Below are positions 1-10,953 of a DNA stretch of 64,000 nucleotides, in pieces. The position numbers were made by a program, and so were the translations under genes. How positions within the stretch are numbered: position 1 is the first letter of the stretch; the number at the start of each line of letters is the position of its first letter. This DNA is from Atriophallophorus winterbourni (taxonomy: Eukaryota > Platyhelminthes > Trematoda > Plagiorchiida > Microphallidae): contig JACCGJ010010478.1 of NCBI GenBank assembly GCA_013407085.1, positions 1 to 64,000 of the forward strand, in the 5' to 3' direction. The notes beneath the pieces are model-generated. The model did no database searches. It saw nothing but the letters and a program-made list of their open reading frames with translations, and was not told the DNA's origin.

Positions 1-165
1 TTGCTTAGCCTTGGGTGTATTCACATCCATCTGATACACGCGAAGATGGCTAAGCTCGGTTAACTTTGTGACTCACATCTGTAAACGTGCACCACTAATG
101 AGGTTAATTTTAAACATTGTTTTGAAAAAGATTCCAATTAACTCTCTAGTTTACTTTGAATATTA

Positions 166-579
166 GCTACTTATGTTCGCATCATCGATGATCGCCAGAT
201 TGCGGAGATCTCTGTCCAATCCATCATAGTGGCCACAAGTAAACCTGCCTTATAAACCTCGAGAGGTGGGACATTAAGTTGCTCACTATACGGTTAATAC
301 CGCGTCTTAGCACTTCCATATTGTCTAAGTCAACCCCGTCACCTGTATCTCATACAATCTCTCCCAAGCCTGAATCACGGATTGATATTCCCGCGCATAT
401 CAAGGTCGCCTTTGTTCGTGCTTCTGATTTTCTTTCCATTATGTGTTCACGAGCGGTTCTACATGAAACAATCACGTGTGCTTATCGCGAGTATGTGGCC
501 GAAAGAAGGCGCGCGCGCGCACACAGTCTAAATAAACTAACCAATCCAATTGTTGTTGAGTATCAAAATATCGATCGGT
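166..579. repeat. Short repeat RA, copy 1 (three copies in window)
   Basis: This roughly 410-bp segment recurs at 43,933-44,333 and 49,431-49,844. Two copies lie inside U1 and U2; the third is detached from the 12-kb unit. In the third copy it continues on its right-hand minus-strand side into the RTE-like endonuclease remnant at 43,070-43,920, so RA may be the 5' leader of that element family. The open frame at 279-665 runs through it on the plus strand, but it has no recognisable domain and is shortened in the other copies, so I do not call a gene. Confidence 0.8.
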
Positions 580-605
580 ACGTGGGTGTATGTGCTCACC
601 CGAAC

Positions 606-1190
606 ATAGATGAAGAAGAAGAAAATGACTTTATTCGTTTAGACGAATTTTCCGCAATACATTAATTTCTCCACAAAATACAAATATGATAAAATGTATA
701 CAGTGCAACACAATGAAATGATACTCGGGATAATAAAGTGTCCGGTTACCATAGGCTAGACAAATGTGAGGGGAATTAGAAGAATAAAAATTGAAAAATA
801 ACTGGAACATCTCAGCGTCATTTAAAAAATTGTCAAGCGCTTCTTTAACTCCGTGCCAGCTTTCGACTGAAGAATCATGTAACGAGCCAAGTATGGAACA
901 AAAGAGTTTCTAAATTTTTTAGTTCTCGAATAAGGAATAATATAGGAACTTCGGGTGGAGGAAAAAGATTCACGATAAGCAAGGCTTTTGTTCAATGGAT
1001 GTGAACAATCAAAAGAAATAGTTGCGGTAAACCTGTTGCATTCACGAAAATGACGATTAACAATAGTGTCTCGAATGTCATCCGCGGGAACACAACTCAA
1101 TCTTGAGATGAGAACAGCGGTCTTGCCATTTTCTCTCAAGCTTATCTCCAATATTTGGATTTGATAGCTACGCTTAGTACGCAAAGTCCC
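606..1190 (-). pseudogene. Non-LTR reverse transcriptase C-terminus and 3' tail
   Basis: The minus strand encodes the end of a non-LTR retrotransposon ORF2. The recognisable piece is a terminal motif reading RTKKFRNSFVPYLAR near 900-940, a type of sequence seen at the C-terminus of many animal non-LTR polyproteins. About 200 bp of 3' UTR follow, with AATAAA at about 626-631 and a (TTC)n tail at about 608-622. The copy is 5'-truncated, with no palm or endonuclease domain. The same fragment is at 49,870-50,475, so the insertion predates the duplication. The clade is uncertain. Confidence 0.6.
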
Positions 1191-1559
1191 ACTTACCTTC
1201 TGCTTTTAAAAATTATACAACCAATCGATGATCTTAACATGGATTATTTGAGCCCTCCATCTAAATTCCTTTTTTCGCGTCTACGGCTTGTCAAATGACG
1301 TGGGCTGCATAATCTTAAATATGAAGGTAGCGTTTATTTAAATTTTATACCTAAATCATTTGGTATTATGGAGCTAGTTGATTATTTCAACATCAATCTT
1401 GAACCTTCAGTGGAGTAAATATACTAAAAACTGCTTGAAGCTTAATTGATTAACGAAAATCTGTCTGGTTTTGCGTAGATATGTGACTCGGAGTGTTTAA
1501 CTTACTTGATGAGTTGAAACTACTCATTAGTAACATATCAATCAAAATATTTACGTGAA

Positions 1560-2112
1560 AGCAGCTTACACAACCTTCGCTTGCCACGAATCAGTGATAA
1601 TCGATTGGGGTTTGCAATTTTGTTATAATATACATCATGACGTGAATTCTTTGACCTTTCGGATTCCCTCTTAACGTCGGGCACGATAACATGTTTCCCT
1701 TTTTTGTTTCACTAAAGACAATGTAACTTGCAAAGAGCTGTTCACGCTCCGATTGCAAGAGTAATTCAACTAAAAGTGGTCTTGGAGAGTGGCTTGACTC
1801 ACTTTTGTCCTCCTTCTACATGCCAACATGATGAACACGCTTTAATGGCGTATCTGGGTGCATACCAACCTTACGGAGCAGATTTCTTATACAACTCCGG
1901 TCGAGTGACTTACGCGTTTTGGCTTCGCGTATATAGGGTTCATCCTGATTCAGCACTAGAATGGTACAATATTTATCCCGTATTCCTTGACGAGCCGATT
2001 TGAGTTGCTCTAGATCCTCAGATAAATTATCGGGGCTCGAAATGACAATATTTAGGGAGCACCATGTTATAACCGATGCTAGAAAAAGGAAAAACAGTTT
2101 CGCTTTACCCAC
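1560..2112 (-). pseudogene. CR1-like ORF1 remnant (element A family)
   Basis: Minus-strand frames give an ORF1 C-terminal region. One frame (2,112-1,816) ends in a segment TPLKRVHHVG. After a frame change the next contains SPRPLLVELL, a pattern typical of the RNA-binding half of CR1 ORF1. Element A at 15,563-15,680 has the matching TPLKRVHRIG and SPRPIVFEF. The fragment has at least one frameshift and several stops and is repeated in U2. Its plus-strand reading (1,728-2,003) is a shadow. Confidence 0.6.
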
Positions 2113-2214
2113 ACGGTGCGAGGTCAGCTAAAGTGGAATCGTGTATAATAATAAAAAACAGAGAATTCAAGCCTTTACTTGATTTATGGGATAACGCCAA
2201 AAGGGGATCCACCT

Positions 2215-2460
2215 AAGCTTGCATAGCAATTAGGGAGAAAATTCATGAAAAAACTTACTCCAATTGCGATTCAAACCCTGCTTAAAACACGAGACAGTAA
2301 TGCAGGATATAAGTTCTTCTGGATGAATGTTCCAGAAGTTTACAACCCTAAGGCTGAAAAAGTGTTTCCTGCAGTCGACATCCATTCGCGATTTTGTTTA
2401 TCCAACAGATTTATTGCACGTGGATGGACGAGGGGTGGTTGACGCTGTAAGCATTTCGGC
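2215..2460 (-). pseudogene. CR1-like ORF2 C-terminal fragment
   Basis: On the minus strand this encodes the last 70-80 residues of a CR1-like reverse transcriptase, including the familiar C-terminal pattern RKHFFSLGVVKFWN followed by a PEELIS segment (clearest in the U2 copy at 51,765-51,514). Elements B, C, D and E carry equivalent endings (for example RFFFAVRVCFLLNSLP in B). No palm domain is present, so this is a 5'-truncated copy. It abuts, in opposite orientation, the RTE-like remnant that starts near 2,470. Confidence 0.65.
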
Positions 2461-2469
2461 GTTAGTCGG

Positions 2470-3830
2470 TTTCGTTGGCATTCGTGTAGACAGAAAATCT
2501 TCTCGTTCGTTGATGCTGCTAGATGGCTGTATGTTTGTGCCACGTTTCGAGGATTTCCCGTATGTGGCGCGGACATCTGCTTGCGTCCCCGACCACTATA
2601 CAAGGATGCTCATACTCGTTATTCCGTTCCACTCAGGCATGAAATGCTCAGTCCAATTTAACGGTTGCAGTTCAGAAGCATTTGAAATTCGCCGAGGCGT
2701 CAAACAAGTGTGTGTTCTTGCTCCCACGCTGTTCGGCATTTTCTTTGCTCTGCTTCTGAAGCACGCTTTTAGGACGAGAACAGCAGGCATTTTCATACGC
2801 ACGCGAAGTGATGGTAAGCTTTTCAACCTGAACCAGTTGAGAGCTCAAACCAAAGTATGGGATGTGCTAATCCGTGACTTGTTGTTTGCCGACGATGCAG
2901 CCTTTATTGCGCACTCCCAAGAGAACCTCCAGACTCTAATGGACTGCTCTTCGTCGTCATGCAAAGACTATGGTCTAACAATCAGCATGAGCAAGACCAA
3001 AGACTGCATCGCCACCAATCATCACTGTTGGAAACTGTCAGCTCGAACCAGTACATCATTTCACATATCTTGGTTCAACCATTGCTGATAACCTCTCGCT
3101 AGACACGGAGATTGATAAGCGGATTGGCAGAGCAGCTGTCATTTTGTCCCGATTGAACTCTCTTGTTTGGGTAACCGCAAGCTAACTGTAAAGACAAAGA
3201 TGATGGTATACAGCGCGTGCCTACTAAATGCTTTACTGTACAGCAGTGAAACCTGGACCACCCACGCAAGACACAAAATGAAGCTGAATGCTTTCCATCT
3301 ACGAAACATCCATCGTATATTGAACATATCGTGGATGGGCAGAGTGACTAACGCCGAATTGCTTTCAAAAGCTGGTCCACAGAGCATGTTCAGCCTATTA
3401 CGTCAGCGCCGCCTGCGAAGGCTTGGTCATGCCAACAGAATAGAAAATGTTCATATTCCGAAAGATCTACTCTATGGTCAGTTGCAATTTGGAAGTCGGC
3501 TATTGGGCAGACCGCATTGCGGTACAAAGAAGTTTGCAGAAGAGATATGAAAGCTCTTGACATTGATCCCGCAAGCTGCAAATAACTTGCTCTTGACCTC
3601 TCACATTGGAGGCATTGTGTCTGCAAGCTGAGAAGGAGCAGATACAGACAAACGCAGATCACGCCGCAAGCGTGCAACTGATGCAAACAACCGAGTTCTG
3701 ACTTTCGTGGAGAGATTGTTCCTCACGAATCGGACTCCTTAGTCATTCCAAAAGCTGCAGAGCATGAACATTCACGTGATTGTAACGTACATTCATGGTC
3801 GACATCGGCCGAAGGAGGACAACAACTTGT
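2470..3830 (+). pseudogene. RTE-like reverse transcriptase remnant with 3' end
   Basis: This encodes the second half of an RTE-type reverse transcriptase. Visible in order are a motif B-like block (RRGVKQVCVLAPTLFG, where families usually have KQGC), motif C as LLFADDAAF at about 2,880, then LTISMSKTK. After a frameshift near 3,090 comes the C-terminal region with SSETWTTHARH and RLRRLGHANRIEN (3,167-3,550), then a decayed terminal zinc finger. Stops at 3,088 and 3,548 and frame changes make it non-functional. The U2 copy (51,750-53,110) is better preserved. Confidence 0.8.
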
Positions 3831-4262
3831 GTTTGGACAAATGTGACTGAACGGGGTTGGTCGTACCACCCTTAACAAAAAGTGGCATACATGCTTTACT
3901 TGTTTACCTTTCCTCTACTGTTTCAAGCGCATGCATATCATCATTTTACTTTCCATATCCGATGAGTGCAAACAGCTGAAACCTGTCTATGTGAGTGTCT
4001 GTGACGAAAATGCATGCAAATGTGCATTTTGGTTCGTGGTTATGTGTTTAACCAAAATAGACATTTGTTTATAAACGTGCTTGAACAAGTCGGTCGTACG
4101 AACGTTATCCAACAGTGGCATACAATCGCTACTTGTTTATCACTCCTCCAGTATTTCAGGCGCATGCGTATTCTGATTTTCTTTACCGTATCTTCTGAGT
4201 GCAAACTGTAAGAAAATGTTCGAGTGGTGTGTGTGACGAAAATGTGTGTAAATGACAATTTG
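3831..4262 (+). mobile_element. Decayed hammerhead (retrozyme-like) dimer
   Basis: Two head-to-tail units resemble the better preserved elements at 59,822-60,286. Unit landmarks are a GGTCGTAC block, the CAGTGGCATACA segment, GCGCATGC and then the hammerhead region. The first core at about 3,960-3,995 reads CCGATGA instead of CTGATGA and has lost a nucleotide before GAAA. The second at about 4,190-4,220 has lost both. Self-cleavage is therefore unlikely. The same decayed dimer lies at 53,140-53,576. Confidence 0.7.
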
Positions 4263-5924
4263 ATCCCGAGGATTCACAATAGAAGCACTTGACATGTTGT
4301 TTGATCTCACTGGAGCCCATACTCACTATTTATTCTCTGCCTCTTTTGGTACGCGAACCGCCGAATATCACTATTGTATTCCCGAGCCTTGCACACTTGG
4401 CTACCTTCCGGTGTTCTACTGATTGCAATTAAGCATTCATGGGTATTTCTCAAGACAAGCACATTTGTGAAGCTTCGTCTGCCGACCAATATTGAATGAA
4501 CCAAAATGTTCTGTTGTGGTCTCCTTTCCGATCCCAGCTCAGGGTCAGAAGTTATCAGTTTTACTGAAATACTTTTAACTATTTTGCACTTCGAAGCGTT
4601 CTTATTACACCATCACATCTAATCCCAGTCTTGGATTGGAAAACAAATTTGTGAGCAGATGATTTTCTTATAAAGTGTGATGCGTATTTTATGAATATAA
4701 TGAATTCGCGATAGTTTTTGCTTCGTAAACAAGGCTCAATGCGCAGCGGATTTCAGTACCTGTTGGTTAAAAAAGTCAAAGAGATGGGACAAAAATACGA
4801 ATTAATCCGGGTTCCCAAATTTGATGAAATTGAAAAAGCATCGTAAATGTTCGAAATAATTTTTTACATTTTTTTACTCACGTGGCAATTATTCTTCGAG
4901 ACGATTCCTGAGTGTGTGTGAGGATGTCCCATATGCAATTTGAGAAAATGCTTCTTCATATTAACTAGTTCTTATATGCTGAAAAAAGCTGTACTAGCCA
5001 TACATGGGAACAGAATTTGAATATTTGAGATATCATTCATCATTATGACAAATTGCCTAGATACGTAGTGCAGCCGCAATGGGTGTTATTCACGAGCATT
5101 CGAATTATGTGCAGAACTCTAGCCTCCGACACAACACCAGAGCATGAAGCACAGAATAGTCAAACGACGACAAATGCGAATTTGTAATATTGTATTGGGT
5201 TCCGGCGGATTCCAGTTGAACATTTCTTGTGACAACATCGTGAGTATGACATGATGGACTACATCAGCCACAATTGAAGTGTATGCATTCGTTGATTTCG
5301 GCCCAACGAGCTCAGCGTGTGAAGGGCTTGAATTGTACCGGTTGACAGGAAATCGATTGACACAATGAGATCGAATTAACAACCGGGTCCTGCATGCGTG
5401 AGGATGGATTTTTTATTTGGCAATATAATGTAGGCGTGTGTTTCCTTATTTTTATAAAGCGTAAAAACGCCTTTCTCCAATCGGCGTCTCTTATGTTGTG
5501 GGACTCGTGAGCGAACGCCATTAGCGTTGGACAGGTTGACCTCATGGGAAAGTCAAGACAAAACCGTGGCGTGCTACGATTTTATTGTTGGAAAAATGAA
5601 ATTGAAAGTCGATAATTGGTCAGGTGTTCGGCTATATGTTGAGCTGAATTGCCAGCCTGTCTCTACCCCAGACGCTACACTTTTATACTGTTTCGAAGCT
5701 TGAAATCAGCCGAAGCATTCAGATTTTATTTAATAATTAGCTCATCGATTTATCTTTTTCTCTGGTCATATATTTAAATATGTCTGAATGACATAAACTT
5801 ATTTTGTTGGAAGCATATTTTGAACAGGAATATGCAAAATTATTTTAATTTTAAAACGTTTACTTGCACGTCACTTGTACAAAGTGTTCCTACAACGAAC
5901 CCCGATGTTAAACTGCAGAATCAC
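4263..5924. other. Unrecognised duplicated sequence
   Basis: No gene or known repeat is recognised. Two overlapping minus-strand open frames (5,382-5,119 and 5,545-5,312) are kept nearly unchanged in U2 at 54,697-54,434 and 54,860-54,627. They match no family I know, have no clear start context and overlap each other in different frames, so conservation here probably reflects the young duplication rather than coding constraint. Confidence 0.5.
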
Positions 5925-6245
5925 ACATTATTTTCTTACCAAACATTCATTGTGCTTATAAACGACCAGGCTCTTCATTTACACACCAGAACCGGTATCA
6001 TTGTTTATGGACAGTAAGATAAGTCTCAGTGAAATTTTACACAGTGGTAAAGTGATAAACAGAGGTTACTTTAATGCCACTGTTGAAAAGCAACCCTCTA
6101 TAAATGATTCCTGGCGAAGCACGCAGTGCGCTTATAAACGACCATATATCGTGGTGTTCGCAACCCTATCCCTTACAAAGCACAACCGGTTTTTGGCAGT
6201 ATTTTCGTCATTCGATGAGGAGAGTGAGCCTTTAATTAGGGATAA
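5925..6245 (-). mobile_element. Decayed hammerhead element, minus orientation
   Basis: On the minus strand there are two partial units spaced about 176 bp, marked by repeated CTTATAAACGACCA at about 5,955 and 6,131. Each is followed by a degenerate hammerhead region: ACCGGT next to TTTC or a variant of it (5,986-5,996 and 6,188-6,197) and, in the second, a remnant of the CTGATGA core near 6,209-6,225. Core residues are missing in both. The equivalent in U2 is at 55,240-55,560, equally decayed. Confidence 0.55.
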
Positions 6246-7149
6246 ATTGAACGACAATATATATTCTAATCACAAATTCAATTGCAAATATGGACACTTA
6301 CTCAGTTATCATTCATTCACCATGTAAATGTCATTCAACTAAATAAAATATTCCATTTTAGGTCTTTTATATGTTGGGGTTCAATACATTCATGGATATT
6401 AGCTCGGGAGTATCGACCACATTTATAATACGTTATAGATTAAATCTAACATTTTTGTTAACACATCCACTCAAGTTAAATTAAACATTTAATTTCGCAT
6501 TTGTTAATTCTAAATCAATGGAATCGGTTGATTCACGAGAACTCACAATCTCTCCAATGCATGATTTCTAAAAACCGAAAATATGTTTATTGCATTTTCA
6601 ACAGTGCGCAATTTTTAATTTAGATTGTATAAACTCACAGTGATTTATCCGCATGTTCGCTATTGTCAAGAAAAAACATTTTCGTTTTAATATGTTGCAC
6701 AAATAAAACAAATATAAGAATTTTATATGCTTACTATCTCAAGATTTCACTGGGCTTCGAGCTGAAATTGAAAATATTTCGATTATTTTTTCAGACTAGG
6801 CAACGGAAATATACCTCACATACTTTCGGTTTTCAAACCCAAGCGAGCAATTATTCAACGTAATGAGTTTATCAATCGTCGACTTGATAATAAGGGAAAT
6901 GTTTCAAACATGTTGAGAAAGCGAGCTTTGTAATTTATCACGAAACGAACATTTTCATTTTAACTGTTAACATATTTCGTTATCATCTCGCCACTGGAAC
7001 AGAAGCTTCGTAAAAGCAAATTTGTAGTTAAATTTAAGGCATCGCATTGAAATAAATTAAGTTTGCCGATTCTTAGTTACTCATGACATTCACCCGCAAT
7101 ATTGGTCAAATTATTTGAGAGGATGAATAGACGAGATATCTTTCCATTA
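6246..7149. other. AT-rich sequence, nothing recognised
   Basis: Low-complexity, AT-rich DNA shared with U2 (about 55,560-56,470). Only short open frames occur (for example 6,663-6,863), without recognisable domains and with indels between the two copies that change the frame, which argues against coding. Confidence 0.5.
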
Positions 7150-7355
7150 AAGCACACGCAGATCACGCCGCCGGCGTGCAACTAATACAATACACCCGAG
7201 TTCTGACTATCGTTGCCAGCGCTGAGGGAGAGATCGTTCCTCCTGAATCGGACTGTTTGGTCATTCCAAAAGCTGTAGAACATGAACATTCATGCGATGG
7301 TGATGTACATCCATGGTCGACATGTACCAAAGGAGGCCAACAACAACAATGAAGC
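7150..7355 (+). pseudogene. RTE-like 3' end fragment
   Basis: This is the last 200 bp of an RTE-like element: an Arg-rich segment from CGCCGCCGGCGTGCAAC, a terminal zinc-finger-like stretch with Cys and His codons, and a tail CCAACAACAACAAT at 7,338-7,351. The (CAA)n tail identifies the 3' terminus. The piece is heavily 5'-truncated. The same family occurs at 8,098, 42,500, 48,190, 56,470 and 57,415. Confidence 0.65.
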
Positions 7356-8097
7356 ACACGAATTTACGCAGCGACCATTATCTTTTACATCCATGTGTGT
7401 TCAAACTGTTCATTTAGTCTCAACAGATTAACGTATTTATTAAATCTCTGTGAACTCCATAAATACCGCTGCAAAATTCGACTTCAGTATCAATTTTCAT
7501 TTATAAGTTATGTCCATCTCATATCACATTATCAACATCAGCGGTGAAATATTTTTCCTGAATTAGTGCTTGACCTTTACTGGACAAGCCAAAACGCTTC
7601 ATAACATTCATGATGAAACGTTGACCGATCATTCTGAATACTACTATTCCGTAAACGGTGAAGGATATTGTATACGGATTCGTTCCATTTTACCTATGGT
7701 ATTTGAGTTTGTTCAGGATCTACTAGTCGGCTTCCGATTTTCGAAGAGCAAAATCCTCTGAATAGTTTATAGTTATTTTTCGGTAAACCGGTTTACATAC
7801 TAGCAGAACTTAGAGGAAACAATCATGTTTGAAGCACATCGTTTTAAAGATTAAAATATAACAATTACCATTATAAATGTGTTACAAAGTTGCGTTTAAT
7901 GAAAAGAAGTGCTTTAGCGATTCTTGAGATATTCATGAGATATTTTCTAAATAAGAAGTGAGGTCCAGCTTTCTGGGAAAAATCGTGTAAGTTGCACAAA
8001 GCAATACTCACATAACATCTTGGCCGCTGAGGGTAGGAAAAATTTTAATCATTTTCAAAGAATTCAATATTCATCGCCAAAATGATTTAGTATACTA
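7356..8097. other. Unrecognised duplicated sequence with a conserved short ORF
   Basis: Contains a plus-strand open frame at 7,570-7,761 that is nearly identical in U2 (56,887-57,078), but this lies in or beside the low-divergence tract starting near 7,617, so its preservation is not evidence of coding. No domain is recognised. The remainder is AT-rich intervening DNA. Confidence 0.45.
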
Positions 8098-8505
8098 CCC
8101 ATGCCATGCTTATGGTGAGTTGCAATTAGGAAGTCGACCGTTGGGCAGACCGCGCTTGCGGTACAAAGACGTTTGCAAAAGAGATATGAAAGCTCTTGGC
8201 ATTGACCCCTCGAGCTGGGAGGAACTTGCTCTTGACCGCTCACTTTAGAGGCATCGTGTAAAGCGTGGTCCACAATCTGGGGAGGAGCAGATACAGCTCT
8301 TGGCTGCTGAACGCAGATCACGCCGCCGGCGTGCAACTGATGCAATACAACCGAGTTCTATCTATCGTAGCCAGCGCTGTGGGAGAGATTGTTCTTTCTG
8401 AATCGGGTTGTTTAGTCATTTAGAAAGCTGTAGAACATGAACATTCATGCGATTGTGATGTACATCCATGGTCGACATCGACCGAAAAAGGCCAACAACA
8501 CTACG
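8098..8505 (+). pseudogene. RTE-like C-terminus and 3' end
   Basis: The plus strand reads the C-terminal region of an RTE-like ORF2: a YGELQLGSRPLGRPRLRYKD stretch, then KRDMKALGIDPSSWEELALD, an in-frame stop at about 8,248, an Arg-rich segment and a zinc-finger-like end. It finishes with GGCCAACAACAC at 8,500. The reverse-strand frame at 8,345-8,064 is a shadow of it. It is 5'-truncated and nonsense-containing, and almost identical to 57,415-57,822. Confidence 0.75.
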
Positions 8506-8775
8506 CTTGATTGATTGAAGTTTCGAGTAAACTATCTCGTTAGTTCTGAACGCGTAGCATATTCACCTATTGATGTAAGAACCCGGGGATAAATACTGTG
8601 ATCGATTATGTTTAAACAAAGTTATTCAATTTTGTAACGGATGATTAGCAAAACTCTACATGTTCAATTTTGTATTACCATTTAGGTCGCACAGTTAATT
8701 AATTTATTTTATGCTGGAAAATAATAATGGTATAGAAGTAACTGCTCTACGCAAATTCAATGACCGTGTGTACAA

Positions 8776-9051
8776 TTGGAATTATTGTATTTCACATATG
8801 TCTACGTATTTAACCCAGAATGTGCATACTTAACTGAATACGGCATCCGTTTGTGCAAATACTCCATAAGAGTCTCGAATTTGAAAATGAACTTCTCATC
8901 ATGTAAACGAAAAATCAGAAAAAGACTGTCAGCACTTACGCTTCCGTTAACAAGTGTTCACTGTGAATGCGATTTACAAAGAAATATGAAAATGAATTCA
9001 AATGATGGAGTTAGTCACCGGAACGTAAACGGGACTCACATGTGTTCTTGA
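8776..9051 (+). other. Unrecognised ORF, 91 codons, kept in both 12-kb copies
   Basis: The frame opens at 8,776 and ends at a TGA at 9,049, and the same frame without indels exists at 58,092-58,367. The translation is rich in Cys, Lys and Arg and has a CHCECD-type Cys cluster near its end, but matches no family I recognise. Several differences between the copies change residues, so there is no sign of purifying selection. It could be a chance ORF in a young duplicate. Confidence 0.25.
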
Positions 9052-10504
9052 GCGTATTTCCTAAAACGAAAAACAGTATGGATTAACATGAATTTCGCGA
9101 TGTACATTTGATAATTAATATTTTAGAATAGTCAACTCACAATTCTTCATTTAAACGCATGCTAAGGTAAAAACAAAATTATTGTGTATCGCCGAGGCAA
9201 CGATGATAACGTTTCACATTACAAATGTGCTGATTATTTATTTTACACTCATATTTTCCTTTTTAGGAAATAGTTTGCTTTGATGTCCTTTCACTTTTAA
9301 TCCCTTCTCACAACAACTGGAATTTATACCATTTATTGTTTGTCAGTGAAAAATTAACCTAAATGTTTGTATTTAATTCATGGTCTAAATCCAAGAAAAC
9401 GATTATCGATAAGATCGTTTAATAGATACAGCACCCGTTGGTGTCACTTTTATTAAAATAACATCAGCGATACTACGCGAAATCTGGCAAGCGGGATGTT
9501 TGAGCTAAAGATAACCTAAGAACTCAATTCCATCCCATCCAGCTGACGGGATAACCGAGTGAATCGCTATGAGGTTTTATTTGTAGTGCAAACCCCATTT
9601 CCCACAATGTTTCGAAAATTTCTTTGTCGTAGTGGAAGCAACGATAGTAGCAATCACACATTATAGATCATTAAGTAATTATTAATATAACTTATATTAT
9701 CATATTAATTAAAACTCACATTCTGTTAGCTTTACGGTACCTGTAGTCGCAATTTAAATGCTTTGAAATAAATCTATCTAATACTCTGGAAGTCTTATAA
9801 TCTTGGAGTAGGGAATTTTCAATTAAAATATAAAAGTGTATTGCCAATGGTCATTATATTTCACTTACTCCTTGTTTAAATCGGCATATTTTCTATGAAA
9901 TTATAAGAAGTTTATAATGTCAATGATGCTTATAAAGTTTAATTTTTTGATGATTTTAAAATTCAGGACGATGTTTCCAATATTTTGTTTTTAATTTTTA
10001 TTTAATTTTCTATATGTGCTAAAAATTTAATTATTTTGTTTAATATAAATATATGCATGCATAAAGATTGATAATTTGTAGTACATATCATAAGTTTAAC
10101 TCACGATGGGAGCAAATTCGTACTGCAAATGTGTAAACATTTAAAGCACTATGAATATATTTCGATTTTGAAAATATTTAGAACGATTCAACTTCAACTT
10201 ATCATTCGGAAATTAATACACAATTTTTTATATTGATATGAATAATTATGAATTAATTTTCCAGGGATATCCAAAGTGAGCTTGAGTATTTTTTAAAAGC
10301 ATCTTCTTTCGCTTGGTTTAGAATGTTTCGTCTTTGACGGTCGAGCATTGAATCGAGGGAATCGGTTTGACTAGCAATGCATGCTTATGTGGATTTAATT
10401 GGATACATATTTGGCTCAAACATTTCCTCATAACTAAATACAGAAATCTATATGAAGCTATGTTTTGGCGACTACTCATCAGTACCAAGTCCTTCGAAAT
10501 ATTC
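9052..10504. other. AT-rich sequence, nothing recognised
   Basis: No gene or repeat family is recognised. It aligns with U2 58,368-60,690 except that U2 carries an extra insertion of hammerhead elements at about 59,530-60,305 and a 75-bp tandem duplication at 60,390-60,539. A stretch near 9,733-9,856 is identical in both copies. Confidence 0.5.
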
Positions 10505-10670
10505 ACAAACTATAACACGACGGTCCACATGGGAAGCACTAGACTCGAGTTTTGCTCTTATTTGAGCTCATCATTAGTGTATATCCTGTCTTGTGCCTGA
10601 CTCAAACCCAGGACCTTCACCATTGTAGTCTCATGCCGTTCGGCCTGAGGTACCATCCACCGTTTGACCG
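10505..10670 (-). mobile_element. SMalpha-like SINE, decayed copy
   Basis: On the minus strand this shows a tRNA-like pol III promoter (A-box-like GGCCGAACGG at 10,635-10,645 and B-box-like GTTTGAGTC near 10,600) followed by a hammerhead region at 10,580-10,536. Compared with U2, the B box has lost its CG, the core reads AUGAUGA for CUGAUGA, and CGAAA reads CAAAA. Three changes at fixed positions predict loss of both good promotion and cleavage. Schistosome SMalpha elements are known to have this promoter-plus-hammerhead order. Confidence 0.75.
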
Positions 10671-10916
10671 ATCGCGATTAAACCTTCATGAATATTTCTC
10701 CAGACTGACACATTTGAGTAGCGTCATACGCCCGATCAGTCGAAAAGGAGCCAGCAACATCTGTTGTGGTCGTCTAACTGATCTGATCTCCTTGTCAGGT
10801 CTTTATATGAAGCTATTTTAAACAGTTAACCTTTTCTCCCATCAAAACTATATCAAAGTATTTATTTGCGATTCTTTGATTTAATAAAGCCTTAACAAAT
10901 ATAATTGTAAATAGGA

Positions 10917-10953
10917 CAATTTATAATGAAACTTATAGTTTCATTATAAATTG
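10917..10953. repeat. Perfect 16-bp hairpin present only in U1
   Basis: CAATTTATAATGAAAC at 10,917-10,932 is the exact reverse complement of 10,938-10,953, with a 5-base loop. In U2 (about 61,101-61,125) most of the left arm is absent, leaving a GACAACTTATAGTTTCATTT context. The difference looks like a single templated insertion or deletion event, not an accumulation of point changes. Confidence 0.8.

Noticed and set aside
279..665. A 128-codon plus-strand ORF repeated at 44,046 and 49,544
   Set aside because: It is conserved only because the DNA (repeat RA) is duplicated. Length and frame differ between copies, no domain is visible, and the minus strand leads into an RTE-like element.
1728..2003. 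A 91-codon plus-strand ORF conserved at 51,013
   Set aside because: It is the antisense shadow of a CR1 ORF1 remnant that makes sense on the minus strand.
8064..8345. Minus-strand ORF starting MHQLHAGGVICV, with relatives at 3,390, 42,652, 48,340, 52,749 and 57,381
   Set aside because: It is the reverse-complement reading of the Arg-rich and zinc-finger end of the RTE-like ORF2; the plus strand carries the recognisable protein.
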